From positions 284,265 to 348,264 of the forward strand of contig WTPW01000063.1 in NCBI GenBank assembly GCA_009809945.1: a stretch of DNA of 64,000 nt, written 5' to 3'. The DNA comes from Gigaspora margarita (Eukaryota; Glomeromycota; Glomeromycetes; Diversisporales; Gigasporaceae). A program made the position numbers and the translations under genes. Shown here one piece after another: positions 10,003 to 21,044 of the stretch. Below the pieces are notes generated by a model. The model searched no databases and had not been told where the DNA came from. It saw only the letters and a list, made by a program, of their open reading frames with translations. Position 1 is the stretch's first letter. Every line of letters starts with the position of its first letter.

Positions 10003-11734
10003 TAGTGTTTCGAGCGAAATTACATATTTCGCCCAGGCGAAATTTCCGAAATAGGGCGAAATATGTTTCGCCCAAAGCCTGAAAATCCGATAATTCCGAA
10101 ACTGGCGAAACTGGCGAAATGTCCGAAACCTGGCGAAATGTCCGAATCTGGCGAAATATCCGAAAATTGGCGAAACCGAAATCTGGCGAAAGTTCCGAAA
10201 TCTAATATTAGTGGAAAAAATACCTAGAGCGTAGTGAAACGGAGCATGACGCTTATATATATCCGCAAAATGTGAATAGCGATCATTTCCTTTATTTGTT
10301 AAGTAATTTTTGCAAATCCTAATTCTAATAAACTTATCTATTATTTATGTATTTTTATCTTATATATTTTAAATTTTATAAATTTTATTTTATAAATTTT
10401 ATTTTATATTTTAGATTTTATAAATTTATTTTATATTATTATATATAGTTAAGTTTTTTTCCTTTTATTTTAAATTATGCATATTTTTTTTATCTTAAAT
10501 ATATGAATATTATAAATTTTAAAATAAATATGTTATTAAATTATATTTTTTTATCTTAAATATATTTAATACTATAAATTTTAAATAAATATTTAATATT
10601 ATAAATTTTAAATAAATATTTGAAATTATANNTAAGNCAAGCTATTTTACCTAGTATTATTCTTCGTATGTATATTTCACATATTACTATGTTTTGGCAA
10701 GCTAAGTTGCCTACACACTGTATTAAGAGCTTTCTCTTCTGCTATTACATATTGTGCTCATAACAACTCTATGTACATTTGAATATGCTCAGGTGACGAA
10801 GCATAATTGAGGATCGCCAACGCCAAGGTGTGGCGCATTCTATTTTTTTTTTTTTTTTGCGAGTTCAAGCCCACGCTTATGATGTGGCACATTCACTCGT
10901 TACATACAACATCAATTTTTATAATAATGAGTTCGAGCCCACGCTATGGTGCGGTGCATTCACCTCATTACACATGGTATCAATTTTTATATAGCGGCGC
11001 ATTTAACTTTTTACACATGACAATATTAACTTTTATAAGTGTAGCGAGTTGACCCCACGCTTCAACTCGGTACACATGATAATGTCCACATAAAATAGCG
11101 AGTTCGAGCCCATGCTATGGTGCGGCGCATTCAACTCGTTACACATGACAACAGGCAGGGCGCTAGGTGCAATGAATGAGAGAGAGGGCAGGAGGGATGG
11201 GAGCTAGATTATAATCGGGCATCGAAGAGAACAAGTGACAAGACAAGCGAAGTAAGAAAGCACTGAGATTTACCATTTACTCCCACATGTATCCTTATAA
11301 TCTCTGCCGCATGCATACGTACGTACGTACGTACTGTACCTATAATATTTATCACATGCATATCTATAATCTCAATTGCATACAATCATATACTATTACT
11401 TTTTCATATAAGCCACAAATCAGGTTATCCTCGCAATAATAACCCTAGCGTGACTATCGCCAACACATAGGGTTAATGTTAGTAATTAACAAAATAAATT
11501 ATGAATTAACTTTAATTCTGTAATACAACAATAGAAATCGAAAAAGTAAAAAAAAGAAATCGAAAAAGTTTCGGAAATTTCGCCATTTCGGTTTCGCCGG
11601 GTTTCGGAGGTTTCGCCAGGTTTCGGAAGTTTCGCCAATTTCGGAAATTTCGGAAATTTCGGATTTATTTCGCCTTTGAGAGCATTTCGGTTTCGCCTTT
11701 CGGATTTTGGAAATGGATTTCGCCCGAAACACTA
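10003..11734. mobile_element. 1.73-kb hAT-type non-autonomous transposon
   Basis: The terminal inverted repeat TAGTGTTTCGAGCGAAAT (10003-10020) matches ATTTCGCCCGAAACACTA at the right end (11717-11734). A perfect 8-bp target duplication, ATCGTAGT, flanks it (9995-10002 and 11735-11742). A TAGNG-type terminus with an 8-bp duplication is the hAT signature. Subterminal arrays of GGCGAAA/TCCGAAA-type units lie at about 10010-10200 and, inverted, at 11570-11720; these are presumably transposase-binding repeats. No transposase ORF is inside. The interior holds AT-rich DNA, Ns near 10631-10637, a ~70-90-bp minisatellite and (ACGT)n. Confidence 0.9.
10838..11150. repeat. Minisatellite inside the hAT element
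   Basis: Degenerate units containing GCGAGTTCGAGCCCACGCTA, TGGTGCGGCGCATTCA and ACTCGTTACACATGACA repeat at about 10858, 10929, 10993 (partial), 11044 (short) and 11098. The changing unit length gives the array four to five copies. Confidence 0.8.
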
Positions 11735-11876
11735 ATCGTAGTACCAGGACACCGAAATATCTATAGCAGTAAAGTTTTACAAAAAAACTTAGCATCTTAC
11801 TAAAAAAAGAAAGAATCTAAGAATACTCATAGGTAATACTATAATGAAAAATAGAAAAGATCTACATAGAAGATAC

Positions 11877-11902
11877 AAAAATAATAATAATAATAATAAT
11901 AA
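11877..11902. repeat. (AAT)n microsatellite
   Basis: About eight uninterrupted AAT units. Confidence 0.85.
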
Positions 11903-13460
11903 AACCTGGCCGATCTACAGATTTTTCGGTGCGGGGACCGGTAGTAACCTTATTAAGACAATCATTAATTAAATATTATAAATTTCCTAGACTTTATGAA
12001 AAAATTAACAATGTGAGTGAATATTGCAGCATTATTTATTTAGAGTTTCCCAAAATGTAAACCATTTATCGTTATTTCAGTATTTAACGTTAATGCACTT
12101 TTAAAATAGGGAATCAAAATCAGATAGAAATCAATAGCATATGTTACATACTGATCCATGAGAGATATGCAAATGAAGTTACATGGTTTGCGCTTTATAC
12201 AAATATCAAATGATGAAAAAAATAGAGAAAATCATTTTGAGGCAATAGTTGAAAATCTTCTACTAAAGTTGACCAATTCTTTACTATGTTCTTTAAGTCA
12301 AATAATTAAAAGCAACGTATATAATTCGAACTCAGAAGTATGTGAATCTTGTGCACAATGCACACATAATTTATGTGAACAATTTTAATAATTTGTGCAC
12401 TATATGAATTTGTTATATAATTAAATTTATCTAGATAAATTTGAATATATATACAATGAATTATATGCCAATGTGCTCTATGTGCATATCTTGCATATTT
12501 TATTAATAATTTCGGTGCACTATTTAGCCCCAAGGTTTGTGAATTATGTGCACATTTTTAGCAAAAATATGTATTTTTGAAAAATGTGCATTGATCACAT
12601 TGTGCACATGATTTTATACACTGGTTAAAAGTGCTGGAATGCAATTTTACATTATCTGCAACCGCTTACACTAACTTACTAATAATTTCATATGACAAAC
12701 AATCTTGTCGTTATTACCAGCACAAATAAGTAACTTCATTTTCCTTATCATCGTTTCTCTTCGATCAGGCATTTGCAATAAACAAGTATTCGAAATTAAT
12801 AAGAAAATTATTTTTTATTTTATTTTATTTTTTTTTTTTACGTAATTCAACAAATACATTTTTTCTCTTTTAAAAATAGTTTGATTAATACAGTACCTTG
12901 AGATATACATAAATAAGTCAGATCAAAGTTTGCTTATTTTTGTATAAAATTATGCTTATTTTTAACCCAAAATTAAAAAAAATTACATGTAAAAAATGTT
13001 CATTGAATTTCTTTCAAAATAAACTTTTGTAGCAACCTCTGATCTATCTATAAGATGCTCGGGAATCGCGGACACGGATACCCGACGTGACAAATAATGT
13101 GATAAATTTTTTAAAATACTATTTATATGTGCATGTGATACAAACAATTGCGTAATACATGTGATTTTTAATTTTCGCTGAAAAATTGCATCACGCTAAC
13201 AAACATTAATTGTTTTTCAAAAAACATAAAACAAATTTCTAAGTAATTTTCTTATAATAAGGGGTTTCAGAATTAAAAAAAAAATAGCGTATTTCGGAAA
13301 TAAATAAGAAGTTAAAAAATCATATTTGTGGATCATAATTTTGAAATCGGAAAGCGAAATGGAGTGTTTAGAGACTCCCATTTGACGAAATAAATAAAAA
13401 TTTTCTTATTATGCAGATCAACAACTATTTAATAATAATAAAAAAGTCAATAATAAAATT
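11903..13460. other. Gene-free region with GTGCAC-rich inverted motifs
   Basis: A 76-codon ATG frame (12158-12388) has no recognised motif and is not called as a gene. GTGCACAATGCAC at about 12351 and the inverted match ATTGTGCACATG near 12600 suggest a small decayed element. The sequence at 12621 backward reads CAGTGTATAAAATCATGTG in complement, which looks like one hAT end, but no partner end was found. Near 12895-12945 a degraded relative of the 31783 MITE terminus appears. Confidence 0.4.
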
Positions 13461-13464
13461 TTCG

Positions 13465-14030
13465 CTCAAATAACATACTGAATCTTCTCTCAAAAATTAC
13501 TTACTGAACCTTTGTTCAAATTATTTATTAAACCTTTGTTTAAATTATTTTTTAATATAACTTCGCTCAAATTACTGAATCTAAATTACTTATTGAACCT
13601 TCGCTCAAATTAATTACCGAACCTTTGCTCAAATTACTTATTAAACCTCGCTTAAAAAAAATTTTTTTTTTTTATATATATCTTGCCGAACCTTTGCTCA
13701 AATTACTTACTGAACCTTGGCTCAAATTATTTATTAAACCTTCACTTAAGTTATTTTTCTATATAGCTTACTAAACTTTGTTCAAATTACTTACTAAACC
13801 TTTGCTCAAATTGTTTACTAAACTTTGCTCAAATTACTAATTAAACCTTTGCTAAAATTATTTTTTTATATTACTTACTAAAGATTTGCTTAAATTATTT
13901 TTTATATAACCTATTAAACTTTTGCTTAAATTATTTTTTATATAGCCTATTAAACTCACGCTTAAATTATTTTTTAAACTTTGCTTAGTTTGTTTTTTTT
14001 TATATATCTTAACAAATATTACTTAAGTTA
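13465..14030. repeat. ~26-bp minisatellite, about 20 degenerate copies
   Basis: The unit is close to TTACTTATTAAACCTTTGCTCAAA, with common variants TGAACC/TAAACC and GCTTAAATT. Copies are contiguous with small A/T insertions such as TTTTTTATATA. It has no coding frame. Confidence 0.85.
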
Positions 14031-14032
14031 TC

Positions 14033-14245
14033 TTATATATTAATATGCCTCCAAGGAGAACTTTCAAGCAAACTATTATAATTAAGAAATAGAACTTGAA
14101 AAAAATCGTCAGATTTAATTGTTTTTTCACGTATAATAAGATATCGATTCAGTTCTATGGCTTGTATTAATTCCAATAGTTCGTCAATTTCTTTATCCAG
14201 AACTTTAGTAATAGTCTTATTCGTGCTAGTTGAATATTCATTCAT
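14033..14245 (-). other. Unrecognised 70-codon reading frame over a repeat-family start
   Basis: The minus-strand ORF begins MNEYSTSTNKTITKVLDKEI and is helical-looking, with no known motif. On the plus strand at 14045 the sequence reads MPPRRTFKQT before decaying, the same start as the dispersed MPPKRTF family at 37477. The plus-strand reading is the more meaningful of the two; the minus ORF may be chance. Confidence 0.3.
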
Positions 14246-14838
14246 AAGTGTCTTTAAAAGAATAAAATTATATTAGAAGCAGTATCGATTGACAGTAAAA
14301 TAATTTATTTGATTATAAATGCGTCTTCTTATTTTATCAAAATAAGATTTACGGATTTTAATTCCGAAACCCTTAATAATGTAATAAACACATAAAATGA
14401 GAATTCTTTTTTGCCGCAAACAACAAACTGCTTATTAAATTAAAGATAATTCTAAATGAAAAACCAAACCTAGAGCTTCTTAAAATAATTTTTACATTAC
14501 GAACAGCGGTTTTTAGGTAATTACATATTATACAACGTTCTTTAAGAATTTAAATATATGAATGAATCCTGGATAATTTTTTAAATTCATGTTTTTTTAT
14601 GGTATAATATTCTTTATTATTAAGGTAATAATATTCTAATGGTTTATAATTTTTGGCAATATTATTTATTACAAAACGCTGTTATTTCTAGAATTTTTTG
14701 AATCCCAAATAAAAAAAAATAGTTATATAAAAAGTTATATAAAGAAGAACTTATTTTCTGATATTTCTTTCGTCATCAATATTATAATATTACAATAATA
14801 TTGATGAAATATTTATTAATTCTTTGTGATAGACCAGC
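14246..14838. other. Gene-free AT-rich stretch
   Basis: Nothing supportable was seen apart from A/T-rich low complexity. Confidence 0.45.
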
Positions 14839-14841
14839 AAT

Positions 14842-14934
14842 ATGGATTTCATAACTTTCTTACTCTTCGCTTTAATTTTTGTTGTTATTCCTTCCTCAGA
14901 AGCTAACAATAAATATCTCAAGAGGATGGACTGA
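14842..14934 (+). pseudogene. Signal-peptide-like exon, possible start of a decayed secreted protein
   Basis: The frame MDFITFLLFALIFVVIPSSE then ANNKYLKRMD ends at TGA 14932. It has the n-, h- and c-region layout of a secretion signal. The following bases, in another frame, read GHCPHAMLAATSKVDIK and then reach a possible donor (AAAG|GTTTAA). A palindromic MITE begins at 15058. A second coding-looking block at 16070-16318 could be its continuation. No family was recognised. Confidence 0.35.
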
Positions 14935-15057
14935 TGGCCACTGTCCACATGCCATGCTAGCGGCAACCTCGAAGGTGGACATAAAGGTTTAATAATTTTT
15001 TTTCCCTTAACATTGATATTGATCTTTTAACCATTGACCACTAAAAAAAAATTGACA

Positions 15058-15303
15058 TATGGGGTCTTGCCCTTACGACGTTTTCCGATCGAGCTAATTC
15101 GGACAAAAACGGACCAAAATACAGGTTCATATTCACGCGTAACTCGTCCTTATTGATTCAATAGTGCTTTGAATAAAGTATTGAATTAATAAAAGTGAAA
15201 AACGAATTACATGTGAATATGAACCGGTATTTTTGTCCATTTTTGTCCGAATTAGTTCGATCGGGAAATGTCGCAAGGTGATTTTCAAGGCAAAGACCCC
15301 ATA
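15058..15303. mobile_element. 246-bp palindromic MITE
   Basis: The left end TATGGGGTCTTGCC and right end GGCAAAGACCCCATA pair. Inside, TTCGGACAAAAACGGAC pairs with GTCCATTTTTGTCCGAA, and GGTTCATATTCAC with GTGAATATGAACC, leaving a ~25-bp loop near 15170. The TATGGG ends resemble those of the 61003 element. Confidence 0.85.
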
Positions 15304-15572
15304 ATGTTATCAATCTCGTTATAAATTAAACTTTCATATACCATACTTAAAAAATTTGAACAAATACGCTTATTTTTCGCATTCAAATGTTCCCATCGAA
15401 AATTTTTCAACAACAGCAGGTTATACGACCAGTATTATGTAAATTACGCGGATCACAAAGATTATTTCAGAAAACAAAAAACACAAAGATCATTTCAGAA
15501 TACAAAAAACCCTTCTGATGCAGTAATGAATAATTCTGGCCCATATCCGGAAATTTGGTCTACACTCTACTG

Positions 15573-15714
15573 CAGGATGGTAAAATTGGAGGTCATTTGC
15601 CTTTTTTTTCAAATGACCTAGGTCATTTCAGACTAAAATTCATAATAAAATTGGGGCCATTTGAGGTCATTTGAGGTCATTTGAAGGTCATTTGAAGGTC
15701 ATTCACCATCCCTG
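15573..15714. mobile_element. 142-bp hAT-type MITE
   Basis: The left end CAGGATGGTAAAA and right end TTCACCATCCCTG are inverted repeats. Flanks CTCTACTG (15565-15572) and CACTACTG (15715-15722) match at 7 of 8 positions. The interior has four or more copies of GGTCATTTGA(A), probable transposase sites. Confidence 0.85.
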
Positions 15715-16069
15715 CACTACTGCACAATTTTTCACCGCTTAGATACAGTATATAATACTTTATGATCAGGTTAAAATTTAGTGATTGTAAAATTTATGAG
15801 AACAGAGTAGATGTGGCAATTTCATTTTTATATTTAGCAATTTAAATTAAATGAATTGCATATTAATCTTGAAATTTATTGGACAAATAACAAGCAAATA
15901 GGTGTGGCAGTCCAATATATGATTCAGATACATTATTATTATTTCACACGACAAATAATATAACATGACAAAGTTAATAATTATATGTCAAATACGTAGC
16001 TCTCTTTAGTGATACACTCAAATATTATTGTTTAACGATTATATTGGTATTAATTATTATTGTGCATAA

Positions 16070-16318
16070 TTTCTATAGGACAACTGTCCTTTTATCAAGA
16101 TAATCATGGAGAAACTTGTCTGATTGACACTTACCAATGGGGTTCAATAATCCTAAAAGTTGTGATTATGACTGGTCCATACGTACTGGATGTGATGATA
16201 TCATTTTTAATTAATCCATTGGATTCATACGGAATTTACAGCAGAGAGTGGTTTTCATGGTCATGATGATGACAAATCTAAAAAAGTCATAAAAGGAAAA
16301 TAAATTCTAGAAATACTT
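16070..16318 (+). pseudogene. Decayed Cys-containing coding block, family unknown
   Basis: Three frames in succession give protein-like text: GQLSFYQDNHGETCLIDTYQ, then PKSCDYDWSIRTGCDDIIFN, then HTEFTAESGFHGHDDD with a Lys-rich end KSKKVIKGK and a TAA near 16300. Repeated frame changes imply decay. It lies 1.1 kb after the signal-peptide exon at 14842 and could be its distal part. No catalytic motif was identified. Confidence 0.3.
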
Positions 16319-16640
16319 TAATTAAGAGGCATGATGAAGATAAATGCTTAATAGGTAAATGGGGCATAAACCTTGGTAATTTGAGTGGAATAATTTACCA
16401 AGAATTTCAATAAATATATTGCTTTTTTTGAGCATTTACAAATAAATGAATGGCTTTGATTTTCGCAAATTAAATTTAATATAGGGTCGTTAAGATCTCT
16501 GACCTTACTTGGGACTGCGACGATTAATGACTTCAAACATAAAACTTGTGATGGTAAAGATATTTATAAGGTAGATATAAAAAAAAAAACGGTTATTTAT
16601 TATGTATTTAAAAAAAAAAACACAGGTTACGCTTCGTCAC

Positions 16641-16893
16641 CAGTGTATAAAATAGCATGATAAAAATCCGGATCTACCGTTTTTTATATTGCATATACCG
16701 GTATTTTAAAATTGGACCGGTGCAACAAACGGTGCATGATCCGGAATTTTTTGAAGTAACCGGTGCGTGCATCTATGTGCCCCCAATGATCTGATGATCA
16801 TTTTCTACTAATGCAGGTTTTTTTCTTTTTTTGAACCGGTATTTTTTTATATAACAGGTGCATGTACTGGTAAATTAAAATTTCTAAACACTG
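16641..16893. mobile_element. 253-bp hAT-type MITE with ACCGG-rich interior
   Basis: The left end is CAGTGTATAAAAT and the right end TTTCTAAACACTG. A perfect 8-bp duplication, TTCGTCAC, flanks it (16633-16640 and 16894-16901). The interior repeats ACCGGT and CCGG motifs seven or more times, as expected for subterminal transposase-binding repeats. Confidence 0.92.
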
Positions 16894-16934
16894 TTCGTCA
16901 CCCGTCTTAAATCCATAAAAAAAAAAAGGTCTAA

Positions 16935-17558
16935 TTGTCTCTTTTTCCGTCATCCTTAAATTATGATGATGAAAAAAAACCTAAAAGGTTTAAGACTGAA
17001 GGACCAGAAACTGAACTATACGTAGTCATAGTTGGCCAAAGAAACGATGGGAAGCATAGAAACCGTGTTACTATTATATCTGCTGCATCTATGAACATAA
17101 ACGATGACGGTGGAACAGTTGCACCACAACCTCAACCACCTCCTCCTGTAGTTTCTGCTCTCTTCCCCAGCACCTCAAACAGCAACTACACCTGCAGTAA
17201 CAGCTACTACAACAACAGCAGTAACTTCAACTAGTACGTCACCTACAACAACTACTACAACCAGTAACTTCAACTATAGATGCCTGACGCAGCTATTTTT
17301 GCCATAAATGACGCGACGCAACTATATGTTTCGTCACTTGACGAAATGACGCAACTATATGTTGCGTCAGGTTACGTGAGTTGCGTCAGGCATCACTAAC
17401 TTCAACTAGTGCGTCACCTACAACAACTACTACAACAACTTCAACCAACACCACCTTCAGCTAGTACACCACCTTCAATTAGTACACCACCTTCAACTAG
17501 TACTGCAACTGTAACAGGAACTCCAACTAGTGCTCCAGCTTCAGCAGCCATTGGATAA
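16935..17558 (+). pseudogene. Ser/Thr/Pro-rich protein gene, frameshifted and MITE-interrupted
   Basis: A Lys-rich N-terminal part (DDEKKPKRFKTEGPETELYV VIVGQRNDGKHRN) is followed by PQPQPPPPVV. A Thr-rich tract follows in a shifted frame (PAVTATTTTAVTSTSTSPTT). A 124-bp MITE is inserted at 17275. The tract resumes and ends STPPSTSTATVTGTPTSAPA SAAIG, TAA near 17558. Such low-complexity O-glycosylatable tails are common in fungal surface proteins, but no signal peptide is visible here. The 5' start is uncertain because no ATG precedes the LFPSSLNYDDE stretch in frame. Another hAT MITE sits just upstream (16641-16893). Confidence 0.5.
17275..17398. mobile_element. 124-bp hAT-type MITE within the Ser/Thr-rich gene
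   Basis: The left end is TATAGATGCCTGACGCA and the right end TGCGTCAGGCATCACTA. A perfect duplication, ACTTCAAC, lies at 17267-17274 and 17399-17406. The core is a second hairpin built from GACGCAACTATATG-type units. Confidence 0.9.
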
Positions 17559-18654
17559 AAAATTATTTTAATTTTCTATTTTCAACAGAATTGATTAGGA
17601 AATAATTATTTAAATTTATATTATATAGTTACTAATATTTTTTTGTCAATTATTCTCTTGGAATTATATTGTTGAAGTATTAAGATAAAAGCAATTATTA
17701 GTCTTTTTATTATTCATATATGGATAATGATGTAAATTTTATAAAGTTATGATCATAGGGCATAATATTTTAATACGTTGGTTTTATAATATTTGTATAT
17801 GGATTTTTTTATTAATACTAATTGGGCTTAGGCGTTTAAAAATTTTTAATAAAGGATATAATAAGTGACTTTTGTATATTAATTTTCGAAAAATTCAATT
17901 ATTAGATCATTAATATATTATATTTTATTGACATTAATCAGAACATTAGTTAAACTTTGAAATATTAAGTTTCTCATGAAACATAAAAGCATCACCTCAT
18001 CTGTGAATGGAGACAAGAAAAAATAGGGTTAATAATCATAAATAAATTGAACCAGAAAAATGTATTAAATTATATGTACCTAGGTAATCCTAAATGGCTT
18101 TACAAAAATTTGGTAGCTATAAATTAGCACATACGTATGTAAATTAATTCAAAAAAAATTTTCCTTTCAAACCTTTGATTATGTTAAGAGTTATATAAAA
18201 ACTTTTACAACAATCATTAGTTTGTTGAATTTCTGTTACGTATGCATGGTGCGTTAATTCAACTGAATAATGCTATAGGTGGAGCGATAATTGTCAATTG
18301 TCATTATTAATATGAAGATTTTCCTTTATGAATTGAGTTCTCATAAGTTTTGCATCTAAATCCAACTAGTTTATAGGAAGTAAATACGTGAAGCTGAACA
18401 AAATTGTTCATATTTATATGGCTTGGAAATATATACCATTCTTTTATTGGAGACTCATCAAGTGTTTTTATATAATCATTAAAATTGCTTGATGGAGTGT
18501 TCTATTACCCCAGTGTGATGAATTGTTCACATGTCAAAATTAAATCGCGTAAATTACACAAATGTTACCTCACATAGCCGCGCGTGATTCACGCACAAGA
18601 GTAGAATCGCCACCCAAAAAAATTTCAAAGTAAAGTTTTGTCCTGTTTGGTTAG
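17559..18654. other. Gene-free AT-rich stretch
   Basis: No ORF or repeat was supported here. The last 100 bases become CpG-containing (AGCCGCGCGTGATTCACGC), and a related CpG-rich motif recurs at 19183-19230. Confidence 0.45.
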
Positions 18655-18662
18655 GTTTAGGG

Positions 18663-18896
18663 CAGTGTTGTACATTTTTGATGTCTGAGCATTTTGAAGT
18701 GTCCGGCGGACAGTCCGACTTTTATCAGACTTCAATAAATCTATCCTAAAAATGTACACATATGTGCAAAAGTTAATTCTGAACAACTTTAATACTTTAA
18801 TTGATAATTGAAATAGGTTAAAGTAGGTTATTTTAATGAAATTTCGATGCTAAATTCTGTCCGAAATTTGTCCGAGTTGTCCGAGTGACAACACTG
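18663..18896. mobile_element. 234-bp hAT-type MITE
   Basis: The left end is CAGTGTTGTACA and the right end GTGACAACACTG. A perfect duplication, GTTTAGGG, flanks it (18655-18662 and 18897-18904). GTCCGA motifs cluster near the ends (GTGTCCGGCGGACAGTCCGA, left; TTGTCCGAGTTGTCCGAG, right). Confidence 0.93.
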
Positions 18897-18904
18897 GTTT
18901 AGGG

Positions 18905-19467
18905 TATTGTTACTAGGTAAGGGTTAAAGGTACCATATATATATCAAAATTTGTCAAGGAAAATTTTTACTAATGCGCAGAAGGCCCTTTCATAGACTAA
19001 ATTTTGAGCTATAAGCGATTTTTGACAAAACGAACAAATTTTTATGAACGTGCTACGTTACACCTGATCTTGAAATTTGATCGGCTTTTAAAATTTTTTA
19101 TGGTGGTGATTTTTGCCCCGTTTGATTGTTTACTGGAAATATGTAAATTTTGGCTGGAATTATGGTATTGGCCCGAATTATCCCGCGTATCACGTGATGA
19201 GTCACGCGCGGGATTCCGCGTGATTAGGGTGCCCAGACAAAAGTTATGCGAATTATGCGAATTTTGGGTTATTAGCCAATAAAAATTCAAAAAACATGGC
19301 AAGTCAGGTGATTACTGTTGGACAAATCATTTTATTCATTTAACTAAACAATTTTTGTTCACATGCTGCATGAAAGTGAGTGGTTTCATATGGAAAAAAT
19401 CGTAAATTATCTGCCGCGATGCCCATCACTACATCACATAAACATATAAACTAGGCAATGTGTACCA
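18905..19467. other. Gene-free region with CG-rich palindrome
   Basis: TCCCGCG..TCACGTGATGA..CGCGCGGGA near 19182-19215 forms an imperfect inverted repeat in otherwise AT-rich DNA. Overlapping ORFs on both strands here are reciprocal shadows with no recognised product. Confidence 0.45.
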
Positions 19468-19748
19468 TATAGCGCTCCATAAAGTACCCCGGGTATTAAC
19501 CAGAAAACTCATGTTAACATAAAAAGTACCCCCCCGGGTACTGTGTATGGTTGTGGGACTATGTATGGGGGGTACTGTGTTCGGCAGGGGGTGAATACAT
19601 ATTAGTTTTTCTGGGGATAGTACTCGGGCATAAATAAATTTTTAAGGCTATGTGAACAATATAGTACCCGGGTATATATCAATCTTCAAGGCCGTTAGAC
19701 TAATACGGTACCCAGGTACTAATATATGGGGTACTTTATGGCGCTATA
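19468..19748. mobile_element. 281-bp TIR element rich in GGGTACT
   Basis: Termini TATAGCGCTCCATAAAGTAC and GTACTTTATGGCGCTATA are inverted repeats. The interior carries repeated GGGTACTG/AGTACCC motifs. No convincing target duplication was found, so the class is undecided. Confidence 0.75.
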
Positions 19749-20036
19749 CGGTAGTATTGTATGTCCGGTGCATAAAAGATCAATCAGATGATCATGATTT
19801 GCAGCCAATCAGAAACCCAGAAACGAACAAACAGAATTCATATGACCTTGTGTATAAATACTTATGTTCTCCACTTCACTCTGGACATTATATTTTAAAC
19901 AATTGATCTACATTACTTGTCACATTAGACACTCATGTCAAAAATTACATCTATTTTGGTTTATTCCCTTAATGTTAATAGTTATAATTGATCTATTTAA
20001 TAGAATGTACTGCTACTTTTATTACAAATTTTTATT

Positions 20037-20269
20037 ATGGTGTTTTGGCCTTGAAAGAGACTTCCAAATTTTGTATATCAATTTAGCTACTGGCCCACAA
20101 TAATTAAGGGCTCAGAAATTTATAAACGAATGTATTTTATTGAATATTTTGGAAGAGCAATTTTATTGAATTTTTGGAGAGTGATTTATATATGTGTGTG
20201 TGTTAGAAAATTATATACAAAAATTAAAGAAAGAAGCTAACCATTCCTTCTCTTCATAAAGTGATCCTT
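20037..20269. repeat. Older dispersed repeat R1a, left part (interrupted)
   Basis: This matches 35520-35745. Shared blocks include ATTTTGGAAGAGC, GAGAGTGATTTATATATG and AGAAAATTATATACAAAAAT. It is cut at TGATCCTT by the 3.27-kb element; the repeat resumes at 23546. Confidence 0.85.
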
Positions 20270-20428
20270 GGGTAGTTTCAAGAAGAGTGAACCCAGTGAT
20301 GATTTCAAATTTTATCACTCTTAATATAATCACATTTAATTTTGATTGCCAAAAAAGTAAACAAATATCAGGTGACATTTATGATTGAAAATCTATGATG
20401 CCAATCAAAACAATCAAAAAAGTTTTGT

Positions 20429-20509
20429 CTAACCCTAACCCTAACCACAAGGCAAAAAGCATCTATAAAACAACTACAAAAATTTTATCTCATGGTTAGG
20501 GTTAGGGTC
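20429..20509. repeat. Facing telomere-like repeats
   Basis: CTAACCCTAACCCTAACC at 20429-20446 and GGTTAGGGTTAGGG at 20494-20507 lie 45 bp apart in inverted orientation. TTAGGG is the usual fungal telomere unit. Here it is interstitial, short and inside a transposable element. Confidence 0.85.
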
Positions 20510-20528
20510 AGCTTTATATAGTTATAAG

Positions 20529-20808
20529 CAGTGCTGTCACAGGACAGCTTTGGACAATGATTTGGGCAATTTTGGACAATTTTGGACAATTAAATAAAGT
20601 AAAATTACTTAAAATTTTATTATGTTAACCTATTTTAATTTTAACTGAGATGTGTTTAGCACCTAAAAAAATATATATTTATATATTTTTTAGATAGATT
20701 TATTAATTATTAAAGCCTGGACAAGCTTTGGACAATCTTGGATGTTTGGACAATTTTGGACGTGGACAAGCCAAAAAAGGCTGTGAACAGCCAAAACATA
20801 CAACACTG
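20529..20808. mobile_element. 280-bp hAT-type MITE
   Basis: The left end is CAGTGCTGTCACAGG and the right end ACATACAACACTG. A perfect duplication, GTTATAAG, flanks it (20521-20528 and 20809-20816). TTTGGACAA motifs repeat near both ends at least seven times. Confidence 0.93.
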
Positions 20809-21044
20809 GTTATAAGGCCTTTTATACAATTGCGCCCCCGAAGTGCAAACCCTCTCTATGCAAACCATAGCACAGTCCCAAGCTTGGGACTAGTCACCCT
20901 CCATATTCAGCATATGCATGAGATTTTGGGTTTCATATATATATATGCATCTCCGTAAATGCATGCATATAATTAATTTTAAAGCTAGCCAATAATAATA
21001 CTGGATTTTTAATAGCTTATTTTTGAATATAATCAATTTTTTTG

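Noticed and set aside
11499..11795. 98-codon minus-strand ORF (KSEISEISEIGETSET...)
   Set aside because: It is a translation of the GGCGAAA/TCCGAAA subterminal repeat array of the hAT element.
12158..12388. 76-codon ATG ORF
   Set aside because: A plausible start codon, but no motif, its second half lies in a GTGCAC-rich inverted-repeat region and there are no splice-linked neighbours.
12346..12628. Another hAT MITE ending CACTG at 12628
   Set aside because: One end looks right, but no matching left terminus with an 8-bp duplication (GTTAAAAG) was found.
19004..19302. Two opposite-strand ORFs of 86-92 codons
   Set aside because: They mirror each other over the same bases and show no family motif; open frames arise from local codon bias of the repeat DNA.
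20429..20509. True telomere
   Set aside because: Only two to three units, facing each other, in the middle of a transposable element with sequence on both sides.
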